This document shows positions 1 to 10,304 of a stretch of DNA of 64,000 nt, one piece after another. Each line of letters opens with the position of its first letter. Within the stretch, counting starts at the first letter, position 1. The notes beneath the pieces were generated by a model. The model was not told the origin of the DNA. It saw nothing but the letters and a program-made list of their open reading frames with translations, and did not search any database. Origin of the DNA: Rummeliibacillus stabekisii (lineage in GTDB: Bacteria; Bacillota; Bacilli; Bacillales_A; Planococcaceae); assembly GCF_007988965.1 (NCBI RefSeq), contig NZ_BJVD01000002.1:1-64000 (forward strand), in the 5' to 3' direction. The position numbers and the translations under genes are program-made.

Positions 1-94
1 TTTGTTAGTATTTACACCATTTATTGATAGGTCAATTTGTTAGTATTTACACCATTTATTGATAGGTCAATTTGTTAGTATTTACACCATTTAT
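1..94. repeat. 35-bp tandem repeat, 2.7 copies
   Basis: Copies begin at 1, 36 and 71. The first two are identical over 35 bp and the third matches for 24 bp before diverging. There are no spacers, so this is a direct tandem repeat and not a CRISPR. In the third copy TTTACAC (81-87) meets a divergent GTGTAAA (98-104), making an inverted repeat. The array may extend to the left of the window. Confidence 0.9.
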
Positions 95-144
95 AAAGTG
101 TAAATAGAAAAGGTGTGATAGATTTTTGACAGTATTCCATCCAA

Positions 145-178
145 CAAAAAAGTCTCCATCTTTTTAGAAGATGGAGAT
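145..178 (-). terminator. Rho-independent terminator after glpD
   Basis: Stem arms are TCTCCATCT (153-161) and AGATGGAGA (169-177), with an A-run at 145-150 that reads as a U-run on the minus strand. It sits 23 bp beyond the glpD stop. It belongs to a set of similar terminators in this window (32748, 54248, 60333). Confidence 0.85.
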
Positions 179-200
179 TTTCATAGTTTCAATGTGATTA

Positions 201-1865
201 TTATTTTTGTAAATCTGCTGGAATCACTGCAAAATTCAATTCGCGTTCTAGCTCTTCCTCAAGACGTGCTTTCTCTTCTTCAGACCAACCAAAGACTGTT
301 TGCATATAATGAATAACTCTTTCTTTTGATTGTCTCACAGTATCTATTGAGAATAGAAGGAAACCTGTTCGTCTTAAGAAAAAGTCGAGCGGCGTTACAG
401 CCATTTCGTGCTCGATTGCATATACAAGCATAGAGAATAGGCCAAGAGGCAAGCCACAATCTTTTGCTTCCTCTTTTTTCGTACGGGCAATTTCAAATAA
501 AATTTCCGCATTTGAACCATATTTACGTACTATATCGTTCGATTCTTTTTCAGTTAATCCTGCATCGATACCATTTTTAAGCTGATTGGCCATAAAGGTT
601 TGGAAACCTTTTGAACCGCCAACATGTCCGCCTGATAATGGAAGATGTTTTGTTTTTGTGCCTGGGAATTGACGATTTTCTTCTGTTGCAAATTTCTTAG
701 CCACAAGATCGACTACATTTTCAGCCATTTTACGATAGCCTGTCAATTTACCGCCTGCAATGGTGATTAGGCCAGATTGAGATTCCCAAATTTCATCTTT
801 TCGGGATATCTCAGACGCATTTTTTCCTTCTTGATAAATCAGTGGACGAACGCCAGCCCAGCTAGATTCGACATCATCATCTTTTATGCCAACAGTCGGG
901 AACATATAGTTTATCGCTTTGATGATATAGTTTCTATCCTCTGTTGTCATGCGTGGTGTTGCCTTTTCTTTATTATAGAAAGTATCTGTTGTGCCCACAT
1001 ACGTTTTTCCTTCACGCGGAATCGCGAACACCATACGTCCGTCTGGCGTGTCGAAATATACAGCTTGTTTCAATGGGAATTTTGATTGGTCGAACACAAG
1101 GTGAACACCTTTCGATAATTGCAGGACTTTGCCTTTTTTTGAATGGTCTTTTTCACGAATATCATCTACCCATGGTCCTGCTGCATTGACGATTTTTTTC
1201 GCTGTGATGTTAAATGTTTCATCTGTTAGAAGGTCACGAACGATCACACCGATAATTTTTCCGTTTTCATATGAAAGCTCTTCTACACGAGCATAATTCA
1301 ATGCCAATGCGCCGAACTTCACAGCTTCTTTCATCGTTTCCATTGTTAAACGTGCATCGTCTGTCCGGTATTCTACATAATAGCCACCGCCAATGAGGTC
1401 TTCTTTTTTTACAAGTGGTGCACGTTCGATCGTTTCGTCTTTTGATAGCATTTTTCTACGTTCAGATCTTTTTACGCCTGCTAAAAAGTCATAGACTTTC
1501 AAACCTAGAGAGGTACTATATCTGCCGAATGTCCCCCCTTTATGGAATGGCAACAACATCCATTCAGGGGTTGTCACATGTGGGCCATTTTCATAAACAA
1601 TCGCTCTTTCTTTCCCTACTTCTGCAACTACTCCGACTTGCAGTTGTTTTAAATAGCGCAAACCGCCATGTACTAACTTAGTTGAACGGCTAGATGTGCC
1701 TGCCGCAAAATCTTGCATTTCCACTAGCGCTATTTTCATGCCACGTGTTGATGCATCTAACGCAATCCCGGCACCTGTAATTCCACCACCGATTACGAGG
1801 ACATCATGTTGTACATCTGTCATTGCTTTCTTGATTTCTTGCCGATTTTTATTTGAAAATTCCAC
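201..1865 (-). CDS. glpD: Aerobic glycerol-3-phosphate dehydrogenase
   Basis: This FAD enzyme oxidises sn-glycerol-3-phosphate to dihydroxyacetone phosphate and passes electrons to the quinone pool at the membrane. At 554 residues it has the usual length for Bacillus GlpD. The N-terminal dinucleotide fold carries [13 protein letters not shown] (about 26-38), followed by the family motif [15 protein letters not shown] (about 58-72). The start is GTG at 1865, with AGGAGGG at 1872-1878. It is the last gene of the glp locus and has its own promoter (1971-1999) and attenuator hairpin (1895-1937), so expression probably depends on GlpP antitermination. Identification is firm; the regulation is inferred from the leader and from B. 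subtilis knowledge. Confidence 0.96.
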   Translation of the reverse strand: MEFSNKNRQEIKKAMTDVQHDVLVIGGGITGAGIALDASTRGMKIALVEMQDFAAGTSSRSTKLVHGGLRYLKQLQVGVVAEVGKERAIVYENGPHVTTPEWMLLPFHKGGTFGRYSTSLGLKVYDFLAGVKRSERRKMLSKDETIERAPLVKKEDLIGGGYYVEYRTDDARLTMETMKEAVKFGALALNYARVEELSYENGKIIGVIVRDLLTDETFNITAKKIVNAAGPWVDDIREKDHSKKGKVLQLSKGVHLVFDQSKFPLKQAVYFDTPDGRMVFAIPREGKTYVGTTDTFYNKEKATPRMTTEDRNYIIKAINYMFPTVGIKDDDVESSWAGVRPLIYQEGKNASEISRKDEIWESQSGLITIAGGKLTGYRKMAENVVDLVAKKFATEENRQFPGTKTKHLPLSGGHVGGSKGFQTFMANQLKNGIDAGLTEKESNDIVRKYGSNAEILFEIARTKKEEAKDCGLPLGLFSMLVYAIEHEMAVTPLDFFLRRTGFLLFSIDTVRQSKERVIHYMQTVFGWSEEEKARLEEELERELNFAVIPADLQK

Positions 1866-1889
1866 AGTAAACCCTCCTGAGAATAAAAT

Positions 1890-1937
1890 AAAAAGAGGCC
1901 AAAGAAAACATTTATAAATAAATGTTTCTTTGGCCTC
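1890..1937 (-). promoter_or_regulatory. glpD leader terminator, likely GlpP target
   Basis: A long imperfect inverted repeat pairs GAGGCCAAAGAAAACATT (1895-1912) with AATGTTTCTTTGGCCTC (1921-1937). On the minus strand the hairpin is followed by a U-rich run. It lies in the leader between the promoter and the glpD ribosome site, where an early terminator would block glpD. In B. subtilis GlpP with glycerol-3-phosphate relieves such a terminator; the same role is inferred here because glpP is at 4762-5307. Confidence 0.82.
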
Positions 1938-1970
1938 TCCAAATCTCCAACCTGTTATTAACTTGGTTCT

Positions 1971-1999
1971 ATTATATCATTTTCTACATGTGCTGTCAT
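1971..1999 (-). promoter_or_regulatory. Predicted sigma-A promoter of glpD
   Basis: On the minus strand ATGACA (1994-1999) and TATAAT (1971-1976) are separated by exactly 17 bp. Transcription would start near 1964, just upstream of the leader hairpin and just past the glpK stop. Confidence 0.7.
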
Positions 2000-2012
2000 T
2001 AAAAAGTGGTTA

Positions 2013-3743
<1,731 letters not shown>

Positions 3744-4574
3744 TTATTCATTTATTTTAGCTGATTTGGGATCGTGTGCAATTTTCCCTTTCTCGCCAAA
3801 GATATAGCACAGGACAAGCAACACGATAACCACGATTAGTACAATCCAGAATAAACCAGTTAGCTCTCCTTTAAATGCTGCTTTAAAGAAAAGTGCACCG
3901 AGTGAACCACCTAGTATTGGCCCAACAACCGGAATCCAAGCATATCCCCAGTTAGATCCGCCTTTACCAGCAATCGGTAAGATGGCATGAGCAATACGAG
4001 GACCGAGATCACGGGCAGGATTGATCGCATAACCTGTAGTTCCGCCAAGCGACATCCCAATTACGACAATCAAGGAACCTACAGCTAATGGATTTAGCCC
4101 TTCTGAGAATTTGTTCGCCCCAATAAAGTCTAAGCCTAACACCAGAATAAATGTACCAATCATTTCGCTTAAAAGATTTGAAAATGTATGTGGTATTGCT
4201 GGTCCAGTAGCAAATACACCTAATTTAGCGGCAGGATCATCTGTTGCTTTCCAATGTGGAAGATAATGAAGATAGATTAACACTGATCCTAAAATAGCTC
4301 CAATCATTTGACCCAGAATATATTTTGGTACATCTGCCCAAGGAAAATCACCGTTCATCGCTAAGCCAATGGTGACAGCAGGGTTTAAATGCGCGCCGCT
4401 TATACTGCCGACTGCAAATACACCCATTGTCACCGCAAGCCCCCAGGCCAACGAAATGACAACCCATCCTCCGTTTTTTGCGAAAGATTTGTTTAGATTA
4501 GCACCGGCGCAAACCCCTGCACCAAATACAATCAAAATCATAGTACCTAACATTTCACCCCAAAATGGTGTCAT
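3744..4574 (-). CDS. glpF: Glycerol uptake facilitator (aquaglyceroporin)
   Basis: It passively transports glycerol across the membrane. The 276-residue protein has the MIP-family six-helix fold with both half-helix signatures: SGAHLNPAVTIG (about 59-70) and GYAINPARDLGPR (about 181-193), where the RD after the second NPA is typical of glycerol-specific members. It starts at ATG with GGGGAG upstream. It heads a glpF-glpK transcript with a strong predicted promoter at 4709-4737, a cre-like site on the -35 and a leader hairpin at 4614-4680, so both carbon catabolite control and GlpP antitermination are likely. Confidence 0.95.
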   Translation of the reverse strand: MTPFWGEMLGTMILIVFGAGVCAGANLNKSFAKNGGWVVISLAWGLAVTMGVFAVGSISGAHLNPAVTIGLAMNGDFPWADVPKYILGQMIGAILGSVLIYLHYLPHWKATDDPAAKLGVFATGPAIPHTFSNLLSEMIGTFILVLGLDFIGANKFSEGLNPLAVGSLIVVIGMSLGGTTGYAINPARDLGPRIAHAILPIAGKGGSNWGYAWIPVVGPILGGSLGALFFKAAFKGELTGLFWIVLIVVIVLLVLCYIFGEKGKIAHDPKSAKINE

Positions 4575-4613
4575 ACTAACCGCTCCCCTTTATTTGAATG
4601 AATTTGTGTAAAA

Positions 4614-4680
4614 GAAAAAGGGAGACCATAGACATAGATAGCTTCTCAAAAAGAGCTACTACTGCCTGTGATCTCCCAAT
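4614..4680 (-). promoter_or_regulatory. glpF leader attenuator hairpin
   Basis: On the minus strand GGGAGA and TCTCCC close a long imperfect stem whose inner arms include AGCT/AGCT and CAG/CTATG-type pairing. A U-rich run (TTTTTCTTTT) follows. It lies between the promoter at 4709-4737 and the glpF ribosome site, the expected place for a GlpP-controlled terminator. The exact pairing of the middle of the stem is uncertain. Confidence 0.7.
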
Positions 4681-4708
4681 CTCCTTCACGATTATTAACT
4701 TACAATAC

Positions 4709-4737
4709 ATATTAATCGTAAAAGAAAGCGCTGTCAA
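4709..4737 (-). promoter_or_regulatory. Sigma-A promoter of glpFK with overlapping cre site
   Basis: Minus strand TTGACA (4732-4737), 17-bp spacer, TAATAT (4709-4714): a near-perfect vegetative promoter. A catabolite-responsive element candidate at 4723-4736 (AGAAAGCGCTGTCA on the plus strand) matches 13 of 14 consensus positions and overlaps the -35 box. CcpA bound there should block RNA polymerase when preferred sugars are present. Confidence 0.83.
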
Positions 4738-4761
4738 CAAGTATTTTTACATTTCAAACTT

Positions 4762-5307
4762 CTAGGAAAAGCGCTTCCATATTTCTTTCTCTGATGTGGT
4801 AATCGCAGAAGCCCCTGCATTAAGCGCCTTTTCTGCGTCTTCCACTGTACGGATTAGCCCACCTGCAAAGATTGGAATGTTCAACCTGTCTTTTACCTCA
4901 CGTATCATATGAGGCATGGCCCCAGGCATTACTTCTATAAAATCGGGTTCTATCTTCTCGATGAGTTTATAGCTTTTCTCCAGCGCATGGCTGTCAATTA
5001 AAAAAATTCTCTGCACGGCGATTACGCCATTTTTTTTGGCTGTGGTAATCACGGTTGATTTGGTAGAAATCAGTCCATATGGTTTATATTCCTGGCACAC
5101 ATATGTTGTCCCAAAATCATCATTTTTTAGTCCATGAACTAAATCCATATGATAAAACATTTTTTTATTATGTTCTTTAGCCATTTTATGGATATTCTTC
5201 AGCTGAGAGATGTGGACCTCCAGAAATACCCCTATTTCAAAGGGCGATGCTAAAAACTTCTCAAAATCCTTCATCGTCGACATGGCCGGCAATATTTTTT
5301 GCTGCAA
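4762..5307 (-). CDS. glpP: Glycerol uptake operon antiterminator
   Basis: It is an RNA-binding antiterminator that senses glycerol-3-phosphate and lets transcription pass the glpD and glpF leader terminators. The 181-residue length fits the GlpP family, a TIM-barrel-like fold with characteristic FYHMDLVHGLKNDDFGTTY (about 51-69), IEVMPGAMPHMI and FAGGLIRTVEDAEKAL segments. The start is TTG at 5307 with a strong GGAGGTGAT site at 5312-5321. A candidate promoter lies at 5346-5374. It is the first gene of the locus; the glpFK promoter lies just downstream of its stop, so glpP appears to be its own unit. Confidence 0.93.
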   Translation of the reverse strand: MQQKILPAMSTMKDFEKFLASPFEIGVFLEVHISQLKNIHKMAKEHNKKMFYHMDLVHGLKNDDFGTTYVCQEYKPYGLISTKSTVITTAKKNGVIAVQRIFLIDSHALEKSYKLIEKIEPDFIEVMPGAMPHMIREVKDRLNIPIFAGGLIRTVEDAEKALNAGASAITTSEKEIWKRFS

Positions 5308-5345
5308 ATAGAATCACCTCCACTGCTGCACCAATGTGTTTCTTG

Positions 5346-5374
5346 ATTATATAACTTTTCCCCTTCTTTCTAAA
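5346..5374 (-). promoter_or_regulatory. Predicted promoter of glpP
   Basis: Minus strand TTTAGA (5369-5374), 17 bp, TATAAT (5346-5351), located 25 bp above the ribosome site of glpP. The -10 is perfect and the -35 differs from consensus at two positions. Confidence 0.55.
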
Positions 5375-5591
5375 GATTTTTGTACGGCGGCAGGTGAGAG
5401 TGATGATTCAGTTTATTATATGGAAAACAGTAGGTGTTTAGGACTTTAATTCGTCACAGACAAAAATAAATTTTTCAGTTAATTGGCAGTGAATTCTTCC
5501 GCAAAAATAACTGAAGCCAATTAACCACTTTGTACATTACTACCCTTCAAAGCATAGCACTGAAACGCGAAACCTAGTCATCCACCAACAA
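5375..5591. other. Intergenic stretch with a 10-bp inverted repeat
   Basis: No gene is visible between the glpP promoter and the YibE/F terminator. The notable element is GTTAATTGGC (5478-5487) facing GCCAATTAAC (5516-5525), a perfect 10-bp inverted repeat with a 28-nt loop and no U-run. It could be an operator or RNA hairpin; no function is assigned. Confidence 0.6.
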
Positions 5592-5631
5592 TAAAGAAAA
5601 AGCCTTCATCTCCATTAGAAATGATAGGCTT
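5592..5631 (-). terminator. Terminator after the YibE/F pair
   Basis: On the minus strand an AAGCCTATCAT arm faces ATGAAGGCTT and is followed by TTTTTCTTTATT. It lies 13 bp beyond the stop of the second YibE/F gene. Confidence 0.7.
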
Positions 5632-5643
5632 ATTACAGTTTTT

Positions 5644-6426
5644 CTATTCGTATTGTTTTGTTTCTTCGCCTTGTACATATTTTGTGATATACCATGCATT
5701 AAGACCTGCCGCTATCGGAATAATGAGCGCAATGCCGATACCTCCACAGAAAATCGTCAGCATTTCCGCTCCGAAGACTTTCGAATTAATGATTTCCCCA
5801 AAGGAATATGATAGATCACGGAACCATAGTAGCAGTGCCATGTAGCCACCAATGAAAGCGAAGAAAAGTGTATTCGTATCAGAGCCCAATATATCTCTGC
5901 CAATGACCATCCCTGAGTTGAAAAGCTCCTGGCGGCTTATTTTCGGATTATGATGAAATACTTCCCTTATCGGCGAAGAAATGGCGATTGCCACATCGGT
6001 AATGGCGCCAAGCGTACTGATAATGATTAATGATACAGCTACTTTCACAAAATCTATTCCTATATGCAGTGAAAATATACTGATACCCTCCTCTTCTTCT
6101 TCGCTGAAACCTTGGATCATCGCTTTTTTGGCGAATAGATAAATAAGCAAAAGAAGAATACTTATTGTGATAAGTGTCGATACGAAGGCAATCACTGTTT
6201 TGTTGTTAATGCCATTAATATAAAAGAGATTGATTGCACTAACGCCAATACATGCAATCAAGGTCAAAACCACCGGATTATTATGCGAATTTAACATTAA
6301 GATAACAGTAAATAGAATGACGATAAAATTCAAAAATAACGCGATGAAGGATTTTGCCCCTTTTGCCCCTCCAACAAGAATCATTAAAATAAGTAAAATT
6401 GCTGCCAATACTACAATCGTATTCAT
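5644..6426 (-). CDS. YibE/F family membrane protein (second of pair)
   Basis: A 260-residue multi-pass protein with six or seven predicted hydrophobic helices and the family core GAITDVAIAISSPIREV (about 141-157) followed by GRDILGSDTNTLFFAF (about 177-192). The upstream gene has the same core (GAVMDVAITITSSI, GRDIMGTMTSILFFAY), so the two are diverged partners. Their ends overlap by four bases, which suggests translational coupling and perhaps a heteromeric complex. A terminator follows at 5592-5631. The function of this family is not established; transport or membrane remodelling would be a guess. Confidence 0.85.
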   Translation of the reverse strand: MNTIVVLAAILLILMILVGGAKGAKSFIALFLNFIVILFTVILMLNSHNNPVVLTLIACIGVSAINLFYINGINNKTVIAFVSTLITISILLLLIYLFAKKAMIQGFSEEEEEGISIFSLHIGIDFVKVAVSLIIISTLGAITDVAIAISSPIREVFHHNPKISRQELFNSGMVIGRDILGSDTNTLFFAFIGGYMALLLWFRDLSYSFGEIINSKVFGAEMLTIFCGGIGIALIIPIAAGLNAWYITKYVQGEETKQYE

Positions 6427-7541
6427 ATATTAGCCCTCTTTCTCTTTATGAAAAAAATTGAAATATATAAGCCAATCGGAATCGCCAGCACAATACCTAT
6501 GCCGCCTGCCAAAGCCCGTGTTAATTCTAAAGAAAGATTAACGGACAACGTGTATCCTAGCGGAAGTGCATTTTTTAAATAGAGAATCAACATGGGAATA
6601 GAACCGCTAATATATGCAAAAAACAAAATGCTCGTCATGGTACCCATGATATCTCTGCCAATTTCGAGTCCAGACTTTTTCAATGCCTGAATCGTTATGT
6701 CGTGGTTCTTCTCCCACAACTCAAAAATAGAAGAAGTGATGGTAATCGCAACATCCATGACGGCGCCAAGCGCTCCAATAAATAGTCCTGCAATGAACAC
6801 GGTCTTATAGGGTCGTGTCAAAAACTGCATCTCTTCATAGCGAAGGCCGTTTTCTGAAGTCAGCCGCATGACAAGCAGTGTAATGCTAATAGAAGCAAAG
6901 GTCCCTAACAACGTTGTCAAAATGGCTGCATATGTTTTTTGGTTCGGCCCATTAATAACCAAAAGCGACAGAACTGTAAAGAGAATTACCAATAAACCCG
7001 AAAGAAGTAATAGATTTTGTCCAGTTCGTACATATATTTCAAGAGCTCCTGCCAGTAAAGCAATATTGACAGCTAAGCTAAAGACAGCGAATAGCCCCTG
7101 TTTTTTCCCAATCCCGTATAAAACAAAGAGAAACGTCCAAAAACCTGCCATCATATATTTATCGCGTTTTACATCTTGGATAGTACCCTTCAAGGTCTTC
7201 CCTTTTGACTTATCAATAGTGATAAATAACTCATCACCCGTTTTATAGGCTTGATCGTAGGCCTTCGATTTCGTGTATGAATTCGTTAACTCGATTTTCT
7301 TTCCTTTTTGTTTGCCATTTTTTAATTCACCAATCAGCTTCTGCGTATACAGGCGATCTTTATTTCCATTCATATCTATCTCAGCTTCTGAATGCGTGAC
7401 TTCCATATGGGCTACTTTAGCAATTGGTCGGTCATATACACCATAGTTATTCGTTACAAAAACCATGGAAACTAAACATAAAAAAAGCAACAGGCAAAAG
7501 ATAAAAACCTGTTTCTTCTTCAAGTTGTTCTTCCACTTCAC
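6423..7541 (-). CDS. YibE/F family membrane protein (first of pair)
   Basis: It has an N-terminal signal or anchor helix, an extracytoplasmic domain of roughly 110 residues (polar, with VTHSEAEIDMNGNKDRLYTQ and a KGKTLKGTIQDV strand pattern), then about seven membrane helices with the YibE/F core. An upstream in-frame start is possible at 7592, but GTG at 7541 is preferred because AGGAGGTGG lies at 7550-7558, giving 372 residues beginning MVKWKNNLKKK. The stop overlaps the start of the next gene. The soluble domain is found only in this member, so it may sense or bind something outside. No biochemical role is known. Confidence 0.82.
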   Translation of the reverse strand: MKWKNNLKKKQVFIFCLLLFLCLVSMVFVTNNYGVYDRPIAKVAHMEVTHSEAEIDMNGNKDRLYTQKLIGELKNGKQKGKKIELTNSYTKSKAYDQAYKTGDELFITIDKSKGKTLKGTIQDVKRDKYMMAGFWTFLFVLYGIGKKQGLFAVFSLAVNIALLAGALEIYVRTGQNLLLLSGLLVILFTVLSLLVINGPNQKTYAAILTTLLGTFASISITLLVMRLTSENGLRYEEMQFLTRPYKTVFIAGLFIGALGAVMDVAITITSSIFELWEKNHDITIQALKKSGLEIGRDIMGTMTSILFFAYISGSIPMLILYLKNALPLGYTLSVNLSLELTRALAGGIGIVLAIPIGLYISIFFIKRKRANI

Positions 7542-7618
7542 TAGAAATCCACCTCCTAGGCATAGGACGACATCTACTCTCACACGTTGCACTGCTCAAA
7601 TGTCGAGAAGACAGGACA

Positions 7619-7652
7619 GAAAAAGAGGACACCTGTGTAGGGTCCCCTTTTT
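7619..7652. terminator. Bidirectional terminator between nucleoside hydrolase and YibE/F
   Basis: AAAAAGAGGAC (from 7620) and GTCCCCTTTTT (7642-7652) form a stem flanked by A- and T-runs. It lies just past the nucleoside hydrolase stop and would end that minus-strand transcript before the YibE/F genes. Confidence 0.75.
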
Positions 7653-7659
7653 CAAATCG

Positions 7660-8580
7660 TTATACAGTATGATTAACAAAATGCTCTACAAATCTATCTG
7701 CATCTACTTCTGTACATACGCGAATTTTTGGTCCGCCATTTGACTGCTCGAAGGTTCTGCCGACTTCTTCCCCTTCTGTTACGACACCTACTTCGATGGA
7801 CTCCATTTTAACAAAGCTTGGGTCAATCACAACGCCTACAGCTAGTGGGTCATGAAGCGCGCAGCCGCCAATGCCAGGATATGTAGATTCATAAAAATCA
7901 ATATAAAACTCTGTAATGTCTGCCAAAAATGCAGCGCTCTCTTTTCCTGTTTCACGCCATTCTTGCAACTTGGAAATTGGCAATAATGTCTGCATGGTTA
8001 CATCTAGCCCAACAAGAACCACTTCAATACCAGAAGCAAAAACAAATTCTGCTGCTTCCGGATCCGCATGAATATTCGCTTCTGCAAATGGAGTCGTATT
8101 TCCTGGTACTCTTACTGCACCACCCATGATGACCACTTCTTTCACGAGCGAAACAATTTCTGGATCTTTTTGGATAGCAAGCGCAATGTTCGTCAGCGGT
8201 CCAACAGCAATAATCGTAATCTCATGTGGGTGTTTTTTCACCTGTTCAATGATGAAATCAGGTGCATATTGGCTTCCCGCCTGGAAATTCAAAATATCAT
8301 CAGATCTTTTATTACCTAATCCATCCTCACCATGGACATGCCTTGCCCAATGCGTTTTCTCACCACGTGCGAAGGTCTCTGCCGCTCCTTGATAAACCGG
8401 TATCTGCTTTCCTAACTTTTCTAGTACAGTTAGTGTATTGCGGGTTGCATCCTCCACTGGCACATTACCAAAACAAGTCGTAAAGGCAAGCACCTCTAGT
8501 TCGCTTGCTTTGACTGCATATGCCATCGCCATTGCATCATCTATACCTGTATCTACATCAAAAATTATCTTGTTCAACAA
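7660..8580 (-). CDS. Inosine/uridine-preferring nucleoside hydrolase
   Basis: It hydrolyses the N-glycosidic bond of ribonucleosides to give base and ribose, in the cytoplasm. The 306-residue protein has the calcium-binding family signature DVDTGIDDAMA (about 8-18), a central GPLTNIALAIQ (about 127-137) and IMGGAVRVPGN, and the C-terminal active-site segment HDPLAVGVVIDPS. Substrate preference cannot be read from the motifs. The start is TTG at 8580, with a second TTG next to it, after AAGGAGAG. It is monocistronic, with terminators on both sides (7619-7652 and 8830-8875). A TATAAT-like -10 lies near 8715 on the minus strand. Confidence 0.9.
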   Translation of the reverse strand: MLNKIIFDVDTGIDDAMAMAYAVKASELEVLAFTTCFGNVPVEDATRNTLTVLEKLGKQIPVYQGAAETFARGEKTHWARHVHGEDGLGNKRSDDILNFQAGSQYAPDFIIEQVKKHPHEITIIAVGPLTNIALAIQKDPEIVSLVKEVVIMGGAVRVPGNTTPFAEANIHADPEAAEFVFASGIEVVLVGLDVTMQTLLPISKLQEWRETGKESAAFLADITEFYIDFYESTYPGIGGCALHDPLAVGVVIDPSFVKMESIEVGVVTEGEEVGRTFEQSNGGPKIRVCTEVDADRFVEHFVNHTV

Positions 8581-8829
8581 TATTCTCTCCTTCTTTTAAA
8601 CAATTGAATCCTTTCAAAGAAAACTATGTATCGCAACTTACCAGCGTTGCTATATAAGAAATCCATGGTTCTAAAAAGGAACTATATCATATTGAGTAAG
8701 TATTTAGCTACTTTATTATACTACTTTTTTGAATCATTGGTCTTTATCCAATTTTTGTCCCGCTATATCTACTAATAGATGGAAAGACTGCTTTTCAAAT
8801 ACAATTTTCAAGAGAAAAATAACAAAATG
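8581..8829. other. Promoter region of the nucleoside hydrolase gene
   Basis: No open frame here looks coding. It is AT-rich, with a TATAAT-like box near 8715 on the minus strand lacking a good -35. Nothing else stands out. Confidence 0.4.
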
Positions 8830-8876
8830 AAAAGCCAAACAATTAGAAATTAACTTCTGCTTTGTTTGGCTTTTTC
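8830..8876. terminator. Strong bidirectional terminator
   Basis: AAAAGCCAAACA faces TGTTTGGCTTTTT across a 21-nt loop: a 12-bp perfect stem with A- and T-runs. It lies 45 bp beyond the stop of the beta-helix gene on the minus strand. Confidence 0.9.
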
Positions 8877-8920
8877 ACGCTAGGATGTATTGTTCCTGAT
8901 TACATTAAATTTAAAGCATC

Positions 8921-10192
8921 CTAGAAAGATAGAGATAAATATTCATAGGTTGGAAAAATGGAGAATTCAAAATAGGTTTTGTTATTTTTAAAAGTGTTTT
9001 CAGGATTTTTTTTCGGAGCGGGATCAATAGACGTCGATTTCTTCTTTATATAAAATTTATTGTCTATAATCTGATTCTTTTTGGCATATTTTTGAAAAGT
9101 AATCTCACCATAGCCTTGATGCTTAATATCATTTAAAGAGAAGGCATTACTTGTAATGATATTTTTGCTTGCTCCACCATTTGAGGTATATGCCCCTCCT
9201 AATAGAAGACCTGCCCCGTTATTATTAAAGATATTATTATTCTTCACCGTTACTGAACTTGTTGTTTTCCCTTTTCTTTCGCTTGCAAGCTCTATCCCAA
9301 AATCATTTTTATATACGATATTATTTAATATCTTAACCGCTTTTCCTCCGTCTACATAAATACCGCCTGCAGCATAGTGCCCGGCGTAGGATGGGTTCTT
9401 TTTAGAACTGTTCAGATAGACACGATTGTTTTTAATCGTTCCATTTCTTGCTTGGTCTATGCACCCAGTACATGTCCCATAAAACCCCGCTATATCAATG
9501 CCAATATTATTATTATCATGTACTACATTATCTGATATAGTAAACTTTTCTACATTACCGTTCAGTGTTAATGCTTCACTATTACCCAGAATTAAATGGT
9601 GGATATTGTTGTCCTTGATTGTGATATCCGAAATAGGATCTGAGGCATTTCCGTAAATCAATATCCCATGTGCATTTCCTTTTTTCGAATGATTTTCAAT
9701 ATGATGAATATCATTTTGAACGAGACGTATGTGATGGCTCTGATTCATAACTAGGATACCGTTCGGGTAATATTCAGGACCGTTTGTGATTAAGTTCTTC
9801 ATTTCAAATCCGTCAATTACAATGTAATTTGCATTTATCGTAAAGAAAGCTGAATTCCCTTTCTTTATCACCTGCTCATTCATATCCATTACTGGCGTTT
9901 CTCCTGGATATGCCTTGAACGTAATATATCCATCTTCCGCTGTGCCGGAATTTTTAATAGAGACCAACTCAGGATAAATACCTCCCCTAACATATACAAG
10001 ATCTCCAGGTGCAGTATTGTTTGCGGCTTTTTGTATTGTTTTCCAAGGCTCATGTATGGTTCCGCTATTCTCGTCATTCCCATTATTATCTACATAAAAA
10101 ATACGAGAAGTGGTTGTCTCTGCACTGGCATCTATACACCAGATAAAGAGACTTAGGCAAGCAATGATCAAGCAAGAAAGACATCTACCCAT
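8921..10192 (-). CDS. Secreted right-handed beta-helix protein
   Basis: A 423-residue protein with a signal peptide (hydrophobic CLIIACLSLFIWCIDASA, cut near 24) followed by the DUF1565-like opening FYVDNNGNDENSGT and GIYPELVSIKNSGT, then repeated strand units rich in I.NN.I, typical of parallel beta-helix pectate-lyase-like folds. Such folds bind or cleave polysaccharides, so a role on the nearby Pel polymer is possible but unproven. A terminator at 10305-10338 separates it from the Pel operon. The start is uncertain: AAGGAGG at 10239-10245 lies about 46 nt above the ATG at 10192, and the frame stays open between them without ATG, GTG or TTG, so a non-standard start further up is possible. 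Confidence 0.8.
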   Translation of the reverse strand: MGRCLSCLIIACLSLFIWCIDASAETTTSRIFYVDNNGNDENSGTIHEPWKTIQKAANNTAPGDLVYVRGGIYPELVSIKNSGTAEDGYITFKAYPGETPVMDMNEQVIKKGNSAFFTINANYIVIDGFEMKNLITNGPEYYPNGILVMNQSHHIRLVQNDIHHIENHSKKGNAHGILIYGNASDPISDITIKDNNIHHLILGNSEALTLNGNVEKFTISDNVVHDNNNIGIDIAGFYGTCTGCIDQARNGTIKNNRVYLNSSKKNPSYAGHYAAGGIYVDGGKAVKILNNIVYKNDFGIELASERKGKTTSSVTVKNNNIFNNNGAGLLLGGAYTSNGGASKNIITSNAFSLNDIKHQGYGEITFQKYAKKNQIIDNKFYIKKKSTSIDPAPKKNPENTFKNNKTYFEFSIFPTYEYLSLSF

Positions 10193-10304
10193 TGTATTGT
10201 CTCGCCATAAAAATCGGATATTATTAACTATATCGGTTTCCTCCTTTCTATAAATATTCCTACCGCTATAATACCATTAATGGTTACTAAAAAAGCTCAC
10301 ACCC

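Noticed and set aside
1-94. CRISPR array
   Set aside because: The 35-bp units are directly adjacent with no unique spacers.
4761-4776. Second cre site at the glpP stop
   Set aside because: It differs from the consensus at three key positions and lies within coding sequence.
10190-10209. Seven-codon peptide overlapping the beta-helix start
   Set aside because: It has an ATG but the ribosome site is about 30 nt away; kept only as a note in the beta-helix finding.
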